Positions 1-7,810 of a DNA stretch of 64,000 bases are shown here, one piece after another. Numbering within the stretch: position 1 is the first letter of the stretch; each line of letters starts with the position of its first letter. The notes beneath the pieces are model-generated. The model searched no databases, was not told the DNA's origin, and saw nothing but the letters and a program-made list of their open reading frames with translations. The position numbers were made by a program, and so were the translations under genes. This stretch comes from Levilactobacillus zymae DSM 19395 (GTDB taxonomy: Bacteria > Bacillota > Bacilli > Lactobacillales > Lactobacillaceae), in contig NZ_AZDW01000051.1 of assembly GCF_001434115.1 (NCBI RefSeq), positions 62,001 to 126,000 of the forward strand, in the 5' to 3' direction.

Positions 1-1
1 C

Positions 2-214
2 GTGGCCAACATCTTGAATCCAGCCAACATCATTATCGGTGGGGGCGTTTCCAACGCGGGGAACACGTTGTTACAACCAACGACGCGTTACTTCCAGGAA
101 AACGCATTTCCTGCTGCCCGGGACACGACCAAGTTGCGGTTAGCGCAACTGGGGAACGATGCCGGGGTCATCGGGGCCGCCTCGTTAGCGTTACGGTTCC
201 AAAAAACTAATTAA
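2..214 (+). CDS. glcK: Glucokinase, ROK family (C-terminal fragment)
   Basis: This is the last 70 residues of a ROK-family sugar kinase, which phosphorylates glucose to glucose 6-phosphate with ATP in the cytoplasm. The 5' part lies outside the window; base 1 is the last base of an earlier codon. The stretch NILNPANIIIGGGVSNAG is the typical C-terminal ROK signature, and the final helix ends in ALRFQKTN. The rhodanese-like gene follows after 31 bases, the usual glcK-rhodanese order of lactobacilli. The ROK assignment is firm; glucose specificity rests on context. Confidence 0.85.
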   Translation: MANILNPANIIIGGGVSNAGNTLLQPTTRYFQENAFPAARDTTKLRLAQLGNDAGVIGAASLALRFQKTN

Positions 215-245
215 GCACTAGCTGTTAAGGAAGGACGATTTTGTT

Positions 246-656
246 TTGGTAATTGCAGTTTCCGGGTGGACGATTTACACCATCATCTTGATTTTGATTT
301 TAGTAGCTTGGGGCGGTTGGCAGCTCAGCACCATCATTCGCCGCAACCGCGTCGCTACGCTGATTGACGAAAAGACCTTCCAGGAGGGCATGCGGAAGGC
401 CCAAGTCATTGACTTACGGGAAAAGAAGGATTTTGATGCTGGTCACATTTTGGGTGCCCGGAACATTCCTTTTTCCACGTTTGCCGCCTACCACACTCAG
501 TTGCGGCCGGACTTGCCGGTTTACCTCTATGATCAGGGGAAATCGTTGAGTACCCGGGCCGCCATCACGCTGGGGAAGGACCACTTTAAGGAGATTTACA
601 TCTTAAAGACCGGCTACGCGCGTTGGGAAGGTAAGACCAAAAAAACGAAGTATTAA
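246..656 (+). CDS. Membrane-anchored rhodanese-like protein lacking the catalytic cysteine
   Basis: A 136-residue protein with one N-terminal membrane helix (about residues 8-27) followed by a cytoplasmic rhodanese fold (about 36-130). VIDLREKKDFDAGHILGARN is the usual rhodanese entry motif. The active-site loop, normally C-x-x-G-x-R/K-S, reads YDQGKSLS, so Asp96 occupies the cysteine position and sulfur transfer by the standard mechanism is not expected. The start is TTG at 246, about ten bases after a strong AAGGAAGGA ribosome site. It probably shares a transcript with glucokinase and ends at a strong terminator. Its function is unknown. Confidence 0.8.
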   Translation: MVIAVSGWTIYTIILILILVAWGGWQLSTIIRRNRVATLIDEKTFQEGMRKAQVIDLREKKDFDAGHILGARNIPFSTFAAYHTQLRPDLPVYLYDQGKSLSTRAAITLGKDHFKEIYILKTGYARWEGKTKKTKY

Positions 657-661
657 TCGTC

Positions 662-706
662 AAAAAGGGATCATGACCGCGGAGATAGTGGTCATGATCC
701 CTTTTT
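662..706. terminator. Bidirectional intrinsic terminator
   Basis: A 17-bp perfect stem (AAAAAGGGATCATGACC and its complement) around an 11-base loop has an A-run before it and a T-run after it. It can stop transcription from the glucokinase side and from the convergent DUF3042 gene. Confidence 0.9.
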
Positions 707-727
707 AACTGGCCTAAAACTGAGCGC

Positions 728-907
728 TTAGTAGCCGTGGTGTGCGGAATGGCTCTTCCGGTTAGCCTTTTTCCGGTTTTCTTCGAACCGGGCTTCTTGA
801 TCTTCGATCGGTTGAACGACCTTTTTCTTAAAGGAGAACACGGCACCGGCAACGGCACTCGCGGTGGCAACGACGCCAAATAAGAATCCCTTGGTAAAAT
901 GCTTCAT
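728..907 (-). CDS. DUF3042 family small membrane protein
   Basis: A 59-residue protein starting MKHFTKGFLFGVVATASAVA. A single hydrophobic helix (about residues 8-25) is followed by a basic, helical tail rich in Lys, Arg and Glu that ends in a His-rich HSAHHGY. Length, topology and the SFKKKVVQPIEDQEARFEENR core fit the DUF3042 family of lactobacilli, whose role is unknown. The ATG at 905-907 follows an AAGGGG-type ribosome site 12 bases upstream. It converges on the rhodanese-like gene and shares the terminator at 662-706. Confidence 0.85.
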   Translation of the reverse strand: MKHFTKGFLFGVVATASAVAGAVFSFKKKVVQPIEDQEARFEENRKKANRKSHSAHHGY

Positions 908-1088
908 GGTCAGAAGACCCCTTTCGTGGAGAGAGTTAGTTATCCGCTTCCATTATGCAAGGTTCTCAGAAAAATAGCTAGTGATTTAGCTTTGCGCCCC
1001 GGAAAAGTTCGGGGCCTGAGAAATTTCCCGGCAGAAGGGGAAAACCTATGGTAACCTTAGCTTAGCAGTCAACGAGGAGCGACGAATT

Positions 1089-2006
1089 ATGGAAAAAGTG
1101 TTAGCCATCGTGGGTCCAACGGCGGTCGGCAAGACCGCGTTGGCCATCGAATTGGCCCAGAAATTTAACGGGGAGATCATTTCCGGGGACTCCATGCAGG
1201 TCTACCGGCACCTGGACATCGGCACGGCCAAGGCCACCCCAACCGAGCAGCAACAGGCGCCCCATCATCTGATCGACGTGTGTGACGTGACCCAACAGTT
1301 CACCGTGGCCCAGTTCGTGGCGGCGGCCCGGCCACTGATCACGGCCATTACGGCCAGGGGCCACCTGCCGATCATTGCCGGGGGGACCGGGTTCTATCTG
1401 CAGGCCCTGTTTGACGGCCTGGCGTTGGGGGCCGATGCGCCCGGTGATCCGGCCTTACGGGCCCAACTGCGCGCCGAGGCCGAAGCAACCGGTCCGCAAG
1501 CCTTGTGGGCCCGGCTACAGCAGCTGGATCCCGTGGCCGCCGCGAAGATCCCGCCGACCAATGTGCGCCGGACCGTGCGCGCGTTAGAAGTTATCCAGGT
1601 CACGGGGCAACTTTTCTCCCATCAGCAAAACGGGGGCCCGACCTACGACGAACGCTACTTAGCCTTGACCACCGACCGTCAATTGCTCTACCGGCGAATT
1701 AACACCCGGGTGGACGGAATGGTCCAAAGTGGTCTACTTGACGAAGTTCGGTGGTTGGCCCAACAGGGGGGCGCCGATTTACCGGCCGCCAGCGGCATCG
1801 GCTACCGGGAATTGCTCCCGGTCCTCGATCAACCCGAACGACTCCCCGCGGCCATCGCGCGGGTCAAGCAGGATTCGCGGCACTACGCGAAGCGGCAGCT
1901 GACCTGGTTCAAACACCAGACCACCGCGGTTTGGTACGATTTGGTGCAACATCCCGACCAACGGCAGGCAATCGATCAGTGGGTGGCCCAGTGGTTGACC
2001 CATTAG
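1089..2006 (+). CDS. miaA: tRNA dimethylallyltransferase MiaA
   Basis: A 305-residue enzyme that transfers the dimethylallyl group of DMAPP to N6 of A37 in tRNAs reading UNN codons. The N-terminal P-loop is GPTAVGKTALA (residues 9-19), followed by GDSMQVYRHLDIGTAK, which positions the tRNA and the catalytic aspartate, and GGTGFYLQALFDGL. The C-terminal part has SGIGYRELLPVL. The length is normal. The start ATG follows GAGGAG. It stands just upstream of glnR-glnA, the usual Firmicutes arrangement, but glnR has its own promoter. Confidence 0.97.
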   Translation: MEKVLAIVGPTAVGKTALAIELAQKFNGEIISGDSMQVYRHLDIGTAKATPTEQQQAPHHLIDVCDVTQQFTVAQFVAAARPLITAITARGHLPIIAGGTGFYLQALFDGLALGADAPGDPALRAQLRAEAEATGPQALWARLQQLDPVAAAKIPPTNVRRTVRALEVIQVTGQLFSHQQNGGPTYDERYLALTTDRQLLYRRINTRVDGMVQSGLLDEVRWLAQQGGADLPAASGIGYRELLPVLDQPERLPAAIARVKQDSRHYAKRQLTWFKHQTTAVWYDLVQHPDQRQAIDQWVAQWLTH

Positions 2007-2047
2007 TTCTTACGATTAACTAAAGATTGCCGGAATTCCACCGTGGA

Positions 2048-2064
2048 TGTCACAAAACGTAACA
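2048..2064 (+). promoter_or_regulatory. GlnR box
   Basis: TGTCACAAAACGTAACA is a perfect match to the GlnR/TnrA operator TGTNA-N7-TNACA. It lies just upstream of the -35 element of the glnR promoter, where GlnR autorepresses glnRA under nitrogen excess in Bacillus and lactobacilli. Confidence 0.92.
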
Positions 2065-2071
2065 TCATGTC

Positions 2072-2099
2072 TTGACTCCCTTCGGTGGCGTGGTATGAT
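2072..2099 (+). promoter_or_regulatory. glnRA promoter
   Basis: TTGACT (2072-2077) and TATGAT (2094-2099) are 16 bases apart, a good sigma-A type promoter. It sits immediately after the GlnR box and about 30 bases before the glnR start. Confidence 0.85.
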
Positions 2100-2127
2100 A
2101 TCGGTATAGTTGAAGGGGGCCGGTAAG

Positions 2128-2514
2128 TTGAAAGGAAAAGAACTCCGGCGGTCGCTTGCCGTGTTGCCGATCGGGACCGTTATGAAATTGACGAGTCTCA
2201 CGGCCCGGCAGATCCGCTACTACGAAGCACAGGGGTTAGTGACCCCGCAACGTAACGACGGCAATCGACGAATGTATTCGCTAAACGACGTTGACCGGTT
2301 GTTAGAAATCAAGGATTACCTCGACGACGGGGTGAACGTGGCGGGCATCAAAGCCATCTACGACCAACAGGCCAAAGCTGCGGCCGCGCGTAAAGCGGCG
2401 CAGGAACGGCCACTCACGGACGCGGACGTTCGCCGCATTTTGCAAGATGAGTTTATTCGTCAGGGCGGCTTAGGGCACACCCAAAACGGCTTAGATCAAC
2501 GCCGACCTCTATAA
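2128..2514 (+). CDS. glnR: GlnR, MerR-family nitrogen repressor
   Basis: A 128-residue MerR-type regulator. The helix-turn-helix region contains LTSLTARQIRYYEAQGLVTPQRNDGNRRMYSLNDV in the order normal for GlnR, written here only to locate it at about residues 20-54. The C-terminal tail, through which feedback-inhibited glutamine synthetase activates GlnR, is present (EFIRQGGL region). The start TTG at 2128 is preferred over the in-frame TTG at 2110 because GAAGGGGG lies eight bases before it and GlnR proteins usually begin M-K-x-K-E-L-R-R. It is cotranscribed with glnA and autoregulated through the GlnR box. Confidence 0.93.
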   Translation: MKGKELRRSLAVLPIGTVMKLTSLTARQIRYYEAQGLVTPQRNDGNRRMYSLNDVDRLLEIKDYLDDGVNVAGIKAIYDQQAKAAAARKAAQERPLTDADVRRILQDEFIRQGGLGHTQNGLDQRRPL

Positions 2515-2558
2515 GTCATGGATACTTGGGCATAAAATTTTGATAGGGAGCGATTCGA

Positions 2559-3899
2559 ATGGCAAAACCGGCATTCACCAAGGATGATATTCGACAGATG
2601 GCCAAAGACGAGGACGTCAAGTTCTTACGGCTGATGTTTACGGATTTATTCGGCACGATTAAGAACGTGGAAGTCCCAATTAGTCAATTAGGGAAGTTAC
2701 TGGACAACAAGCTGATGTTTGATGGGTCGTCCATCGACGGCTTCGTCCGGATTGAAGAAAGTGACATGTACCTGTACCCCGACCTGTCCACGTGGATGAT
2801 CTTCCCGTGGAGTACGGAACGGGGCAAGATCGCGCGGGTCATCTGTGAAGTCTACACGCCGGATGGCAAGCCGTTTGAAGGCGATCCGCGGAACAACTTG
2901 ATCCGGGTCTTAGCCGACATGCGCAAGGCCGGCTTCACCGACTTTAACATCGGGCCCGAACCAGAATTCTTCCTATTCAAGATGGATGAAAACGGGAAAC
3001 CGACGACGGAATTGAACGATAAGGGCAGTTACTTCGACATGGCCCCGATGGACTTAGGGGAAAATTGCCGGCGAGAAATCGTCTTGACCCTGGAAGAAAT
3101 GGGCTTTGACGTGGAAGCTGCGCACCATGAAGTGGCCCCTGGCCAACACGAAATCGACTTTAAGTATGCGGATGCCTTAGCGGCGGCCGATAACATTCAG
3201 ACCTTCAAGCTGGTGGTCAAGACCATCGCCCGGAAGTACGGCTTGTACGCGACCTTTATGCCGAAGCCGTTAGCCGGCATCAACGGGTCCGGGATGCACT
3301 TGAACATGTCGCTGTTCCACGACAAGGGCAACGCCTTTTACGACGAAAAGGGGAACATGCAGCTGTCCGAAGATGCGTTCCACTTCCTGGGCGGGTTATT
3401 GAAGCACGCCCGGAGCTTCACGGCCATCTGTAACCCAATCGTCAACAGTTACAAGCGGTTAGTGCCCGGCTACGAAGCGCCCGTTTACGTGGCTTGGTCC
3501 GGCTCCAACCGGTCCCCACTGATTCGGGTCCCAAGTTCACGGGGCTTGTCCACGCGGTTGGAACTACGGAGCGTTGACCCGGCAGCTAACCCTTACCTGG
3601 CGATTGCCGCGGTCCTGGAAGCCGGCTTGGACGGCTTACGGAACAAGTTAGCGCCTCAAGAAGCCGTAGACCGGAACATTTACCGGATGGACGCCGAAGA
3701 ACGGCAAGAAAACCACATCACCAACCTGCCAGATACCCTGCACAACGCGTTGAAGGACTTGGCGGCCGATGAGGTCATGCGTAACGCGATGGGCCACCAC
3801 CTCTACCAAAGCTTTATCGAAGCCAAGAACCTGGAATACAATTCCTACCGGACGCAAGTTTCCGAATGGGAACGCGACCAGTACCTGGAACTGTACTAA
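2559..3899 (+). CDS. glnA: Glutamine synthetase type I (GSI-alpha)
   Basis: A 446-residue cytoplasmic dodecameric enzyme that makes glutamine from glutamate, ammonia and ATP. Visible family motifs are [10 protein letters not shown] (substrate loop), the metal-site [19 protein letters not shown] and the C-terminal [17 protein letters not shown]. The length and the absence of an adenylylation Tyr loop fit the GSI-alpha class of Firmicutes, which is controlled by feedback inhibition and by complex formation with GlnR. The start ATG follows AGGGAG. It lies 44 bases after glnR and is followed by a strong terminator. Confidence 0.97.
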   Translation: MAKPAFTKDDIRQMAKDEDVKFLRLMFTDLFGTIKNVEVPISQLGKLLDNKLMFDGSSIDGFVRIEESDMYLYPDLSTWMIFPWSTERGKIARVICEVYTPDGKPFEGDPRNNLIRVLADMRKAGFTDFNIGPEPEFFLFKMDENGKPTTELNDKGSYFDMAPMDLGENCRREIVLTLEEMGFDVEAAHHEVAPGQHEIDFKYADALAAADNIQTFKLVVKTIARKYGLYATFMPKPLAGINGSGMHLNMSLFHDKGNAFYDEKGNMQLSEDAFHFLGGLLKHARSFTAICNPIVNSYKRLVPGYEAPVYVAWSGSNRSPLIRVPSSRGLSTRLELRSVDPAANPYLAIAAVLEAGLDGLRNKLAPQEAVDRNIYRMDAEERQENHITNLPDTLHNALKDLAADEVMRNAMGHHLYQSFIEAKNLEYNSYRTQVSEWERDQYLELY

Positions 3900-3931
3900 T
3901 CCCGCGTCAAAACTTAAAACTAGTGTCACCC

Positions 3932-3967
3932 AACCGTTGGGAACCCTCGGGTTCTCAACGGTTTTTT
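3932..3967 (+). terminator. glnRA terminator
   Basis: A hairpin AACCGTTGGGAACC-CTCG-GGTTCTCAACGGTT is followed directly by a T-run about 35 bases after the glnA stop. Confidence 0.9.
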
Positions 3968-4121
3968 GGGAAATTCCGGGCCATCAAAGCGATTATAAAA
4001 AAAGTATTGTTTTTAACCAAAATTCGCGCAAACTGCTTTATTCTCCGCGTTTTTTTGGTAACATAAACGTATAACCAATGTTCACGGCAGTGCCTAAGAA
4101 CACGAGAATGAGGGATAATTC

Positions 4122-5000
4122 ATGGAAAATCAAGAACAGCAAGCAAGTGCTGCCGACGTCTTAACCCAGGCAATCGCCAACAAACTCGATTACTTGAGCA
4201 CGTTACAGGCAGCGGTTCAACATGGTGACGACCGGCAAGTGTACGAATTGCTTGACCAGGCCCGTTACTATCAGGAAATCAAGAAAACCCGCGCCGCAAG
4301 AACCGTTAACCATTTAGCCGAATTGGTCGATAACATTCACCCGCAGATCAGTCACTATCTGAGCGATAACCTGATCGACTACCTGGGTCACGTGTACCCG
4401 TTCTTCTACTACGAAGAATACACGACCGGGCGGTTCCACATTTACTTTGGGAACTGGTGGGACCGGCGCTTATTCGGGGATTTGGACGTGGTCAACGTCC
4501 GGTTTAACTTCGACAAAACGGAATATCAAAAATTACAACGCTCGTTTGAACTGGAAGCCCAACACCAACGGTTGAACACCGCCAAGATCGAGCAGATTTC
4601 TAGCGAAAGCGAAGCCTTACAGAAACTGATGGACGCGCAGTCCGTGCGGGATAACCAGAAGACCCAGTTGCGCGAACAGCTCAAGGAAAACAGCCAAAAG
4701 AGCAGTATGCCGTGGGATACCAGTAAGATCAAGGACGAACGGCAACAAATCGTGGATCAGCTGACCGAATTGGCCGACCAAGACGAAAAGGCCTTAAACG
4801 CCCACAAGGCCATCAAGGAAAACGACGACAAGATTTTGGTCCTCTCGAAGGAAGACACCATCTTGAACTACGAAAAGCAGAGTATTCGGGATGCCTTTGA
4901 CGACTTCGAACACTTCGAAGCGCACAACCAAAGTCTCTACGCGGACTACCTGAACAGCTTGATTGGCAAGAGTGAAGGCGGGGTGAAGACGAATGATTAA
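4122..5000 (+). CDS. Unrecognised protein with long coiled coil (gene 1 of trio)
   Basis: A 292-residue soluble protein without signal peptide or membrane segment. Residues 1-130 look globular, with an aromatic-rich stretch (HVYPFFYYEEY, HIYFGNWWDRRLFGDLD). Residues 135-275 are highly charged and heptad-like (Gln, Glu, Lys, Leu), as in coiled coils. I do not recognise a catalytic family. The ATG follows GAGGGA. It overlaps the next gene by eight bases and the third follows closely, so the three are one operon after glnA; this suggests a common complex. Such coiled-coil genes are sometimes labelled SbcC-like, but no ATPase motif is present. Confidence 0.75.
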   Translation: MENQEQQASAADVLTQAIANKLDYLSTLQAAVQHGDDRQVYELLDQARYYQEIKKTRAARTVNHLAELVDNIHPQISHYLSDNLIDYLGHVYPFFYYEEYTTGRFHIYFGNWWDRRLFGDLDVVNVRFNFDKTEYQKLQRSFELEAQHQRLNTAKIEQISSESEALQKLMDAQSVRDNQKTQLREQLKENSQKSSMPWDTSKIKDERQQIVDQLTELADQDEKALNAHKAIKENDDKILVLSKEDTILNYEKQSIRDAFDDFEHFEAHNQSLYADYLNSLIGKSEGGVKTND

Positions 5001-5934
5001 CGAAAATGATCCGTCGACTTTGACCACGAGTGGTCGGTTGCTCAACTACAACGAAGCCATTAAGAGTGGCCTGGAGACGGGCCTAACGTTTACCAAATTA
5101 ATGGACCAGTTGATCAAGACCCACGACGCCGACGAATTAGTCGCGGCCGCCACCCAGCTGGCCGACTTTAAGTTGGATTCGGATTACGTGACCTTCCCGC
5201 ACCAGTACAGTAACGCGGATTATTACCTGTTGTTCATGTCCCGGATGTTGGAACTACACGACCAGGGCAAGCACGTGATGGTCCAATCCCGCGACCACCA
5301 CGAGGAACTGACGCAGCAATTAACGCCGTTGGGTGACCGGGGGACCTTTAGTTTTCGGGTGGAGACCTCCGAAAACGGGGGCGTCTTTTACCGGGAACGG
5401 GCAACGGGACAATCCTTGTTCTACCTGAACCTCGAGCGGAAGATGTTTCGGTTCAATAGCCACGCGTTGACCCAGTTGTTCATCATTGATCTGCACGACA
5501 CGGTGCCCGCCGATACGGTCAAGGCGTCCGTGCAGATCCTCGTCGACTTTGCCCGGTACCTGAAGGAAGACTACGGGTATTCCGTGGACTTTAACGTGCT
5601 AGACGCGGCCAACCAGCAAAACTACGCCGTGCGGTCGGCTGATTTGCCGGCGGGCGTGGTCGACCGGTTGTTCGTGGCGGCGGCCAAGAACGACTACATG
5701 TTGACCAACGGCGTGAACGGCAACGGCGCGCAGATTCAACTCGACAAAAACGTGGTGGTCGATATCTTCAATAACCAGCTGGAAGGTCAGCCGGAATGGG
5801 TCTTAACGGTCCACGACGACGACCAGAAGGTTTCCTGGTTCGATATCTTATTGCGTTACCCGTTCATGCGGGACTGGTACTTAGAAAACCTCGACGATTT
5901 GGAAATCGTGTCGGATCCGTTGATTTTTAGCTAG
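4993..5934 (+). CDS. Unrecognised cytoplasmic protein (gene 2 of trio)
   Basis: A 313-residue acidic protein starting MINENDPSTLTTSGRLLNY. There is no signal peptide, membrane helix or nucleotide-binding motif. Several Asp/Glu-Tyr/Trp motifs (DYYLLFMSRMLELHDQGKH, WFDILLRYPFMRDWYLENLD) suggest an alpha/beta fold. It overlaps gene 1 by eight bases and is followed after 11 bases by gene 3, so translation is likely coupled. Codon use is like that of the surrounding core genes, so recent acquisition is not indicated. No function can be assigned from the sequence. Confidence 0.75.
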   Translation: MINENDPSTLTTSGRLLNYNEAIKSGLETGLTFTKLMDQLIKTHDADELVAAATQLADFKLDSDYVTFPHQYSNADYYLLFMSRMLELHDQGKHVMVQSRDHHEELTQQLTPLGDRGTFSFRVETSENGGVFYRERATGQSLFYLNLERKMFRFNSHALTQLFIIDLHDTVPADTVKASVQILVDFARYLKEDYGYSVDFNVLDAANQQNYAVRSADLPAGVVDRLFVAAAKNDYMLTNGVNGNGAQIQLDKNVVVDIFNNQLEGQPEWVLTVHDDDQKVSWFDILLRYPFMRDWYLENLDDLEIVSDPLIFS

Positions 5935-5945
5935 GAGGAATTGAC

Positions 5946-6488
5946 GTGTTACAACTTGCTAAATTGGTCCAGCAATCGATCGCGCTAGACGAGCAGATCA
6001 CCCAGGAACGTGACATCGAGCTCTCCCGGCCGCGACAAATCGAAAACGCCTACGTGGCGCTGGACGTTGAACTGGCCGAGGTGGCCAACACCTCCGAATG
6101 GTTCAAGGTTTGGAAGACCCACCGGGGGAAGGCCGATGCCGGCAAGACGGCCAGAGAAACGCTATTGACCGAATACACGGACGCGTTGGACTTCTTCTTA
6201 TTAGTGGCGGCCAAGAAGACCTGGACGCATTTGGTCATGTTGACCGAAGAAGACCTGATGACGCTGGAGAAGAGTCGGCCGGCCAAGGACCTCGACCAAC
6301 AATACTTAATTTTAAAACGCATGCTATTTAACAGTCATTTTGACCACCGGCAGGACGATTATCGGCACGCTTGGCGCCTGTTCCTCAAGTGGGGGTTCGT
6401 CGATTTAGGCTTCAGTCAAGACGAAATCCAGGCGGCGTACGAAGCCAAACGGCAGGTCAATTTAGACCGTCAAGCGTCGGATTACTAG
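5946..6488 (+). CDS. Unrecognised helical protein (gene 3 of trio)
   Basis: A 180-residue, highly charged, mostly helical soluble protein starting with GTG after AGGAGG. It has the repeated pattern of Lys/Glu and Leu typical of helical bundles, e.g. KTWTHLVMLTEEDLMTLEKS, and no enzyme motif that I recognise. It ends the three-gene unit and is followed by a strong terminator. Its tight coupling to the coiled-coil protein and gene 2 suggests they act together. Confidence 0.72.
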   Translation: MLQLAKLVQQSIALDEQITQERDIELSRPRQIENAYVALDVELAEVANTSEWFKVWKTHRGKADAGKTARETLLTEYTDALDFFLLVAAKKTWTHLVMLTEEDLMTLEKSRPAKDLDQQYLILKRMLFNSHFDHRQDDYRHAWRLFLKWGFVDLGFSQDEIQAAYEAKRQVNLDRQASDY

Positions 6489-6492
6489 TGAC

Positions 6493-6525
6493 AACAGGTC
6501 GGGACGGACGCCCCGACCTGTTTTT
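6493..6525 (+). terminator. Terminator of the three-gene unit
   Basis: The stem ACAGGTCGGG/CCCGACCTGT (nearly perfect, loop of about eight bases) is followed by a T-run, shortly after the stop at 6488. Confidence 0.92.
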
Positions 6526-6566
6526 GGCTGGGTGAGTAGTGGAAAATCGCCGTTTCAAAATAATCC

Positions 6567-6595
6567 TTGACAACCTCAGGGGTTTCCAGTACAAT
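6567..6595 (+). promoter_or_regulatory. rplU operon promoter
   Basis: A perfect TTGACA (6567-6572) and TACAAT (6590-6595) are 17 bases apart, a strong sigma-A promoter as expected for ribosomal protein genes. Confidence 0.92.
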
Positions 6596-6601
6596 TTTCA
6601 T

Positions 6602-6712
6602 GTTGTATTTGTGGACTTCCCACAGCTGCAACCGCTCGGAACAAGCTCCTAAGTACCGGGAAACCGGTCACTTGTCTTCGGCGAGTCTAAGTCTTTAATT
6701 ATAAGGAGGTGC
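6602..6712 (+). ncRNA. Putative L21 (rplU) leader RNA
   Basis: A leader of about 110 nt between the promoter and rplU contains compact helices, among them GTGG/CCAC and the GAAA-capped ACCGG/CCGGT. Firmicutes rplU genes commonly carry an L21 leader through which excess L21 represses the operon. Position and structure fit this; assignment to the Rfam family was not tested. Confidence 0.6.
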
Positions 6713-6718
6713 ACATAG

Positions 6719-7027
6719 ATGTACGCAATTATCGTAACTGGTGGTAAGCAGTACAAGGTCGAAGCAGGCCAAGCTGTTTACGTCGAAAAGTTAAACGTTG
6801 AGGCCGGCGCTAAGGTCACTTTTGACCAAGTCGTTTTTGTCGGCGGCGAAACGCCAAAGATTGGGATGCCAACTGTAGATGGCGCAACTGTTACCGGGAC
6901 TGTTGAAAAGCAGGGTCTGGAAAAGAAGGTTGTCACTTACAAGTACAAGCCAAAGAAGGGCCAACACACGAAGAAGGGTCACCGTCAACCATACACCAAG
7001 GTTGTCATTGACGCCATCAACGCCTAA
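6719..7027 (+). CDS. rplU: 50S ribosomal protein L21
   Basis: A 102-residue 50S subunit protein that contacts 23S rRNA. It begins [20 protein letters not shown], the canonical L21 start, and contains [20 protein letters not shown], the rRNA-binding loop. It is the first gene of the conserved rplU-prp-rpmA operon. The start follows AAGGAGGTG. The codon use is that of a highly expressed gene. Confidence 0.98.
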   Translation: MYAIIVTGGKQYKVEAGQAVYVEKLNVEAGAKVTFDQVVFVGGETPKIGMPTVDGATVTGTVEKQGLEKKVVTYKYKPKKGQHTKKGHRQPYTKVVIDAINA

Positions 7028-7057
7028 AGCCTAAAGTTTAAAAGGGAGCGAGTCCGG

Positions 7058-7396
7058 ATGATTCACGCTACGATCCATCACGGATCCGATCGAATCGATT
7101 CATTTCAAATCACTGGCCACGCCGATGCCGGCGAATATGGTCAGGACATCGTTTGTGCCGCAGTTTCGGTGCTTGCGATCACGACCGTCAACGGGTTACA
7201 ACGAATCGCTAAGATTCCGGTCACCGTCGATAATCGTGATCAGGCGGGAGGCTTTCTGGAAGTTCACCTGCCACCAAAGCTGGAAGCAACGGCTGAACTT
7301 AAGGGACAAACGTTACTCCAGAGTTTTGCGGATGGATTACGGGACGTCGCGACTAATTATGAAGACTTCGTTACCTTTAACGAGGTCACCGAATAA
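7058..7396 (+). CDS. prp: Ribosomal-processing cysteine protease Prp
   Basis: A 112-residue protease that removes the N-terminal extension of ribosomal protein L27, a step essential in Firmicutes. The catalytic pair is visible in [18 protein letters not shown], with His21 and Cys33 spaced as in the family. It lies between rplU and rpmA, as in Bacillus and Staphylococcus. The substrate extension with the QFF cleavage motif is present in the next gene, so enzyme and substrate agree. Confidence 0.95.
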   Translation: MIHATIHHGSDRIDSFQITGHADAGEYGQDIVCAAVSVLAITTVNGLQRIAKIPVTVDNRDQAGGFLEVHLPPKLEATAELKGQTLLQSFADGLRDVATNYEDFVTFNEVTE

Positions 7397-7415
7397 ACCT
7401 ACGGGGGTGAATCAA

Positions 7416-7715
7416 ATGCTGATGAACATGAACTTACAATTCTTCTCTCACCATAAAGGTGGTGGGTCCACTGCTAACGGTCGGGACTCTGCTGGTCGTC
7501 GTCTTGGGACGAAGGCTGCCGACGGTTCGACTGTAACCGGTGGTTCAATCCTTTACCGTCAACGCGGAACGCACATCTACCCAGGTGTCAACGTTGGTCG
7601 CGGTGGTGACGATACGTTGTTTGCCAAGGTTGCGGGCGTCGTTAAATTCGAACGCTTAGGCCGGGACAAGCGTCAAGTATCCGTTTACCCAGTTGCCGAA
7701 GAAGCAGCTAAATAA
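7416..7715 (+). CDS. rpmA: 50S ribosomal protein L27 (with Prp-cleaved extension)
   Basis: A 99-residue L27 precursor. The N-terminus [19 protein letters not shown] contains the Prp motif; cleavage is expected after the second Phe, exposing the tail that reaches the peptidyl transferase centre. The core motifs [13 protein letters not shown] and [19 protein letters not shown] are standard. The start ATG at 7416 is chosen because it follows GGGGGTG and gives the known extension. It ends the rplU operon. Confidence 0.97.
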   Translation: MLMNMNLQFFSHHKGGGSTANGRDSAGRRLGTKAADGSTVTGGSILYRQRGTHIYPGVNVGRGGDDTLFAKVAGVVKFERLGRDKRQVSVYPVAEEAAK

Positions 7716-7740
7716 TCACGAGGTTTTCCTCGTACGACTG

Positions 7741-7781
7741 AAGAGCTTGAGGCGAGACCAATTCGCTTTGAGCTCTTCTTT
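7741..7781 (+). terminator. rplU-prp-rpmA terminator
   Basis: The arms AAGAGCTTGAGGCGA and TCGCTTTGAGCTCTT pair almost completely around a short loop and are followed by CTTTTG. It lies about 25 bases after rpmA. Confidence 0.8.
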
Positions 7782-7810
7782 TGCTTCACAACCTTGAGGA
7801 GGGATGTACG

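Noticed and set aside
586-879. 97-codon minus-strand frame overlapping the rhodanese gene
   Set aside because: It crosses a strong terminator and is out of frame with the clear DUF3042 gene at 728-907.
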